From NCBI RefSeq assembly GCF_030063355.1, contig NZ_JASISZ010000053.1, positions 1 through 62,959 on the forward strand: a stretch of 62,959 nucleotides of DNA, written 5' to 3'. The translations under genes and the position numbers were made by a program. Positions 59,335 to 62,959 of the stretch are shown here, in pieces. Every line of letters starts with the position of its first letter. Position 1 is the first letter of the stretch. Source of the DNA: Streptomyces sp. PH10-H1. GTDB taxonomy: Bacteria > Actinomycetota > Actinomycetes > Streptomycetales > Streptomycetaceae. The notes under the pieces are model-generated. The model did no database searches. It was not told where the DNA came from and was given only the letters and a program-made list of their open reading frames with translations.

Positions 59335-62178
59335 ATGAGTGATGCGCATATGAAGATGGCCCCGTCAGGACTGTTCGGCCGCGACCGGGAGATCGCCGAG
59401 GTCGAGGCGATGCTGGCCGGAGCGGCTGAGAACGCCGGCAGCGTCGTGGTGATCAACGCCGGCGCGGGGATGGGCAAGACGGCTCTGCTCGACGCCGCGG
59501 TTCACCTGGCCCGGCGCAGCGGGTTCACCGTGCTCACGGCCCGAGGCAGCTCACCGGAACGGGATCTGCCCTTCGGGCTGGTGAGCAGATTGTTCGAGCC
59601 CGCACTGCCGGAACTCGTGGAAGCCGGTCTGGACACCGGCGCGGACTCCCTGTGCGGGGCTCTGGAACCGCCGGTCACCCTGCCCGCCGGCGAGACGCCG
59701 ATGGCCGAGCTCCACGCCCTGAACCGGGCGCTGGCGTACCTGGCTTCGCGGGCTCCCGTGCTCGTGGCAGTGGACGACCTGCAGTCGCTGGACCGGCAGT
59801 CACTGCGCTGGCTCAGCACCCTGCCGCAGCGCATCGATCACGCGCGGATCGCGGTGATACTCACCCTCTGCCCCGGTGAGCCGTGCACGGATCCCGCCGT
59901 CCTCGACGAGCTGCTGGCCGTCAGCGCGGTCGAGCTCCACCCGGCGGATCTGAGCGTCCCGGCCACGTCGGGGGTGATCGAACGCACTCTCGCCGTCGCA
60001 CCCGACAGAGCGTTCACGGCCGCGTTCATGCGCGAAGCGGGAGGCAACCCCCGGTTCGTGACGGAGCTGACCGCGGTGCTGAGGGACCAGGGGGTCAAAC
60101 CCACCGCCGACGCGGCGGCGGTCTTCGGCGATGTCTCGGTATCCCGACTCGCCTCCGGGGTGCACGCACGCCTGCGCCGGATATCACCGCACGCTCTCGA
60201 TGTCGCCAGAGCCGTCGCCGTCCTCGGGGACGAGGCGGACCTGGGCCGCGTCGCCGGGATCTGTGACGCCGAACCGTCGCTGGTCATGGAGGTCAGCACG
60301 GCGCTCGACCGGGCGGGACTGCTGCGCGTGGCGGATCGGTCCGTAACCTTCTCCCAGCCCCTGCTGCGCACCACGGTGATCCAGCACATACCGTTCGCGG
60401 ACCTGCAGACCCTGCGCGTCAAGACGGCCCGGATCCTACGATCCACCGGAGCTCCCGGGAACCGGGTGGCAGAACAGCTCATGGCCACGCCGGCACGGGT
60501 ATTGGATGAGCCGTGGGTCATCACCGTCCTGCGCGACGCCGCGGAGGCCGCGCTCGGCCGCGGCGAACCCGTCCTGGCCACCGCATATCTGAGCCGGGCC
60601 TTGAGCGAGCCGATGCCGGACGCGATGCGGACCGCGCTCCTGACGGAGCTGGGCCGGGCCGAGGGATACGTGGACGTCACGTCGGCGATCCGCCATCTGA
60701 CCGAGGTGTCCGGTCATCCTGCCGAACCGGAAGGCCGGGCCGGCGTCGTACGGGAGCTGGCGGACCTGCTCGCCGTGACCGGGCGTCACCGGGCCGCCGT
60801 CGAACTCGTCGGCGCCAGGACGGATTCCCCCGCCGCCGACCAGGCGCTGTGCGCGGCGGAGCTCCAATTCGACAGTCGGGCAACCGCCGATGCGGCAGCG
60901 GAGCTCATGTCCCGGCTGCCCGGGAAGATACCCAAGGGCGGGGTGGACGAAGGCCGCTTCGTCAGTCTGCTCGCCATGAGAACCGCCTGGGCCGGCCGGT
61001 CCCGGGCCCGCGCTGTGGCCCTGGCCCAGCAGGCGTTGGCCGTCCTTCCCGTCACCCCGGACGCGGTGCGGCCCATCCTGCGCGGTGCGCTGGTACTGGC
61101 TCAGGCCGGCCGGACCGAGGACGCCTACGAACGCTGCCATGCCCTGGTGGGCCATGCCGGCCGGTGGCAGCACCTGCCGTACCTGGCCGCGGCACGGTCG
61201 CTGCGCGGCGCAGTGGCGCACCGGCTCGGCCGGATGCCCGCGGCGGCCGAGGACACCAGGATCGCGCTCGAGTTGCTCATACGCTGCGGGGCGCCACGCG
61301 ACAAGGGCGCGGCGGTGGAGCTGTTGGCCCGGCTGGTGGAGATCCTGGTCGACCTGGGCGACCACGACCGGGCGACGGGTCTGGTCGAGCAGTCGGACCT
61401 GTGCGGTGAGGTGCCGGAGACCTGGGCCGGCACAGCCCTGTTGCTCGCACGCGGCCGCCTGCGGGTCGCCGCCGGACACCCGGCCGAGGGGCTCCGGGAT
61501 CTGCTGACCGCGGGCAGCCGGCTCCCGTCCTGGAACGTGCACAATCCCGCAGTCGCACCGTGGCGCTCCAGTGCCGCGACGGCTCTGCTGATGCTGGGGG
61601 AGACGGCCGAGGCGCGCCGCCAGGCCGTGGACGCGGTCGAGGAGGCGCGCCGATGGGGCGCTCCCGGCCCATCGGGTGTCGCGCTGCGCGTGCTGGGGGT
61701 CGTCGTCGGCGGCTCCCAGGGGCTGGCCACGCTGGAGGAGTCGGTCTCCGTCCTGCAGCGGTCCACCGCCAAGCTCGACCTGGCGCGGTCCCTGACCGAG
61801 TACGGGTCGGCCCTCGGCCGGTCCAAGCTCCCGGTGCCCACCAGGCGAGCGCTCCGTGCCGCTCTCGAACTGGCGGAGGAGTGCGGCTGTGCGGACCTGG
61901 CGCAGCGGTCACGTATCGAACTGTCCGCCTCCGGCGGCCGCCAGCCCAAGTCCACCCGTATGGAGGGCGTCGCTTCCCTGACGGCCGCCGAACTGCGCAC
62001 AGCGATGCTCGCCGCCGAAGGCAGAACCAACCGGCAGCTGGCCGAAATACTTCTGGTGCAACAGCGCACCGTCGAGATCCACCTCACCAAGGCGTACCGA
62101 AAGCTCGGCATCGAGGGACGCGACCAGCTTCCGGCCGTCCTGCAGGGCCACACGACGGGCCGCCCCGGCCCGAGGTGA
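59335..62178 (+). CDS. LuxR-family regulator of the LAL (large ATP-binding) type
   Basis: The 947-residue protein starts with an AAA-type ATPase (LFGRDREIAEVEAMLAGA, P-loop NAGAGMGKTALL, Walker B VLVAVDDLQSLD), continues with a long TPR-like helical region (~370-850) and ends with a LuxR HTH: SLTAAELRTAMLAAEGRTNR then QLAEILLVQQRTVEIHLTKA, YRKLGIEGRDQL. The DNA-binding end has A-A-E where most LALs have T-x-x-E. LALs activate secondary-metabolism or sugar genes on binding ATP and a ligand. ATG at 59335 is used; 59350 is possible. The next gene encodes a short double-glycine-leader peptide, a potential target. Confidence 0.92.
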   Translation: MSDAHMKMAPSGLFGRDREIAEVEAMLAGAAENAGSVVVINAGAGMGKTALLDAAVHLARRSGFTVLTARGSSPERDLPFGLVSRLFEPALPELVEAGLDTGADSLCGALEPPVTLPAGETPMAELHALNRALAYLASRAPVLVAVDDLQSLDRQSLRWLSTLPQRIDHARIAVILTLCPGEPCTDPAVLDELLAVSAVELHPADLSVPATSGVIERTLAVAPDRAFTAAFMREAGGNPRFVTELTAVLRDQGVKPTADAAAVFGDVSVSRLASGVHARLRRISPHALDVARAVAVLGDEADLGRVAGICDAEPSLVMEVSTALDRAGLLRVADRSVTFSQPLLRTTVIQHIPFADLQTLRVKTARILRSTGAPGNRVAEQLMATPARVLDEPWVITVLRDAAEAALGRGEPVLATAYLSRALSEPMPDAMRTALLTELGRAEGYVDVTSAIRHLTEVSGHPAEPEGRAGVVRELADLLAVTGRHRAAVELVGARTDSPAADQALCAAELQFDSRATADAAAELMSRLPGKIPKGGVDEGRFVSLLAMRTAWAGRSRARAVALAQQALAVLPVTPDAVRPILRGALVLAQAGRTEDAYERCHALVGHAGRWQHLPYLAAARSLRGAVAHRLGRMPAAAEDTRIALELLIRCGAPRDKGAAVELLARLVEILVDLGDHDRATGLVEQSDLCGEVPETWAGTALLLARGRLRVAAGHPAEGLRDLLTAGSRLPSWNVHNPAVAPWRSSAATALLMLGETAEARRQAVDAVEEARRWGAPGPSGVALRVLGVVVGGSQGLATLEESVSVLQRSTAKLDLARSLTEYGSALGRSKLPVPTRRALRAALELAEECGCADLAQRSRIELSASGGRQPKSTRMEGVASLTAAELRTAMLAAEGRTNRQLAEILLVQQRTVEIHLTKAYRKLGIEGRDQLPAVLQGHTTGRPGPR

Positions 62179-62636
62179 GCCGGCGAGGCGGCAGGCCCGG
62201 CCGGCGGCCCCGCCGCCGAAGTGCCGCTCCGTCAATCCTGCACATCGCACACACAAGGACGCAACACGGCTTGACGGGACCGCAATACACAGGGCGCCCC
62301 TCAACCGTAAAGGCCGGTATGTCCCACCGGGATCAACAGCGGGACGCGCCCATGAGAATTGGCCGTTGAAATTATGTGAAGAAGTCGTCGCCATCCGGTG
62401 GACAATTCTGCCCGCCGGCATGTCGCGGTACCGAAACACTGACCGAAACGTTCCGGCGGGCGGAGTGGCCGGACAGCCCGCTGACGTGGTTCTCTCTTAT
62501 TGCCAACGGGAGTTGCACAGACAGATTTCCGGATTCTCGGACATCGGACGACCGTTGAACCGGCCGGAGCGGCTTGCCGCCGAATCGGCCGATACCATTC
62601 AGGAACACCCAAAAACAATGATGGGAATCGCAATTC
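62179..62636. other. Leader region before the short peptide gene, AT-richer than its surroundings
   Basis: These 458 bases carry no recognisable gene. From about 62350 the composition drops in G+C (runs such as TTGAAATTATGTGAAGAAG and TTCTCTCTTATTGCC), which is typical of a promoter and leader or of transferred DNA. A longer frame on the plus strand ends at 62644, overlapping the peptide start, but has no family match. Confidence 0.45.
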
Positions 62637-62843
62637 ATGCGTAATGACTTCACGCCCCAGGTCGAGACCCGCGAGATTTCCGACAACGACCTGGACAACG
62701 TCTCCGGCGGTGTCGGTGTCGGTTTCTCCGGCGGTGTCGGCGTCAACGGCCTCGAGGGCCTCGTGGGTACCGCCACCTCGGCTCTGCCCATCGGGGCGGT
62801 CACCGGTCTCGTTCCGGCGGTCACCGGTATTGCCGGTCTCTGA
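62637..62843 (+). CDS. Short double-glycine-leader peptide (RiPP/bacteriocin-like precursor)
   Basis: The 68-residue product has a polar leader (MRNDFTPQVETREI) ending in SDNDLDNVSGG, the double-glycine motif of peptides cleaved during export by C39-type transporters. The core of ~43 residues is Gly/Val/Leu-rich with Thr/Ser and no Cys, so lanthionine rings are impossible; a hydrophobic bacteriocin-like or other modified peptide is more likely. Similar Streptomyces peptides are often labelled as type-A2 lantipeptide precursors by homology of the leader alone. The ribosome site (GATGGGAATCGC) is weak. A terminator follows 83 bases on, so the gene seems monocistronic. Confidence 0.7.
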   Translation: MRNDFTPQVETREISDNDLDNVSGGVGVGFSGGVGVNGLEGLVGTATSALPIGAVTGLVPAVTGIAGL

Positions 62844-62925
62844 CGGCAACGCTCACCACGAGGCGTCATAGCCTCCAGCATGACTCGACCTACGGGTGCG
62901 GCTGAATCCCGGTAGGTTCGGCCGT

Positions 62926-62954
62926 GGGCCCCGGACACCCCCGTTCCGGGGTCC
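62926..62954 (+). terminator. Hairpin after the short peptide gene
   Basis: GGGCCCCGGA (62926-62935) pairs with TCCGGGGTCC (62945-62954) with one G-T wobble and a 9-base loop. Confidence 0.6.
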
Positions 62955-62959
62955 ACGGA

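Overview
The window is very GC-rich DNA (stop and start usage, GGAGG ribosome sites, Tat and Sec secretomes, AfsR/SARP and LAL regulators, tandem GTGA/ATGA gene overlaps) that reads like an accessory, arm-type region of a Streptomyces or close actinomycete chromosome. No rRNA, tRNA, CRISPR array or replication origin was recognised.

Layout. 1-1728: tail of an unknown gene, then a DapB-like NAD(P)-binding oxidoreductase translationally coupled to an AhpD/carboxymuconolactone-decarboxylase-like protein. 1838-7360: a leftward three-gene unit of an Ig-like repeat protein and two ~710-aa modular proteins whose C-termini look like toxin/nuclease domains. 7626-19571: mixed single genes (streptogrisin-type protease, hemerythrin, LAxTG cell-wall protein, ArsR+DUF2071, APC permease, resolvase-like protein, SDR, trypsin-like protease, DUF1801) interspersed with gene remnants. 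19901-21866: an ECF42-type sigma factor whose open frame runs straight into a frameshifted, C-terminally truncated tyrosine recombinase. 22572-26789: a leftward lanthipeptide locus (LanKC/LanL-type synthetase, precursor candidate, attenuator hairpin, separate LanC) in which the precursor has an in-frame TGA and the synthetase a one-base frame break. 26907-36271: frameshifted DinB, single-Cys thioredoxin-like protein, truncated amidohydrolase, ribbon-helix-helix protein, DUF4097-ABC transporter operon, an internally deleted serine hydrolase, and a large secreted GH92 alpha-mannosidase behind a perfect LacI-type palindrome. 36409-42234: NTF2-like protein, AfsR/SARP regulator, STAND-NTPase remnant, and two genes whose 5' ends collide head to head.

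42348-58616 holds a type II polyketide locus. Its core (divergent FAD hydroxylase, SchA/CurD-domain protein, cupin, KS-alpha, chain-length factor, ACP, aromatase/cyclase, TcmI-type cyclase) has the gene order of whiE-type spore-pigment clusters. It carries a complete dedicated acetyl-CoA carboxylase (fused AccD-AccA, BCCP, biotin carboxylase), so malonyl-CoA supply is built in. After a 21-bp bidirectional terminator come a leftward O-methyltransferase, a secreted beta-helix protein and a lactonase-like MBL hydrolase, the last divergent from a TetR regulator with a shared palindromic operator. A two-domain Tat-exported multicopper oxidase lies on the left edge and is a candidate oxidative tailoring enzyme.

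58702-62959: an NlpC/P60 remnant, a large LuxR-type (LAL) regulator and a short Gly/Val-rich peptide with a double-glycine leader followed at once by a terminator.

A recurrent theme outside the PKS core is genes broken by one base at G/C runs or by clean internal deletions. Either this is an actively decaying chromosome arm or the assembly has homopolymer indels. Raw reads would separate these.
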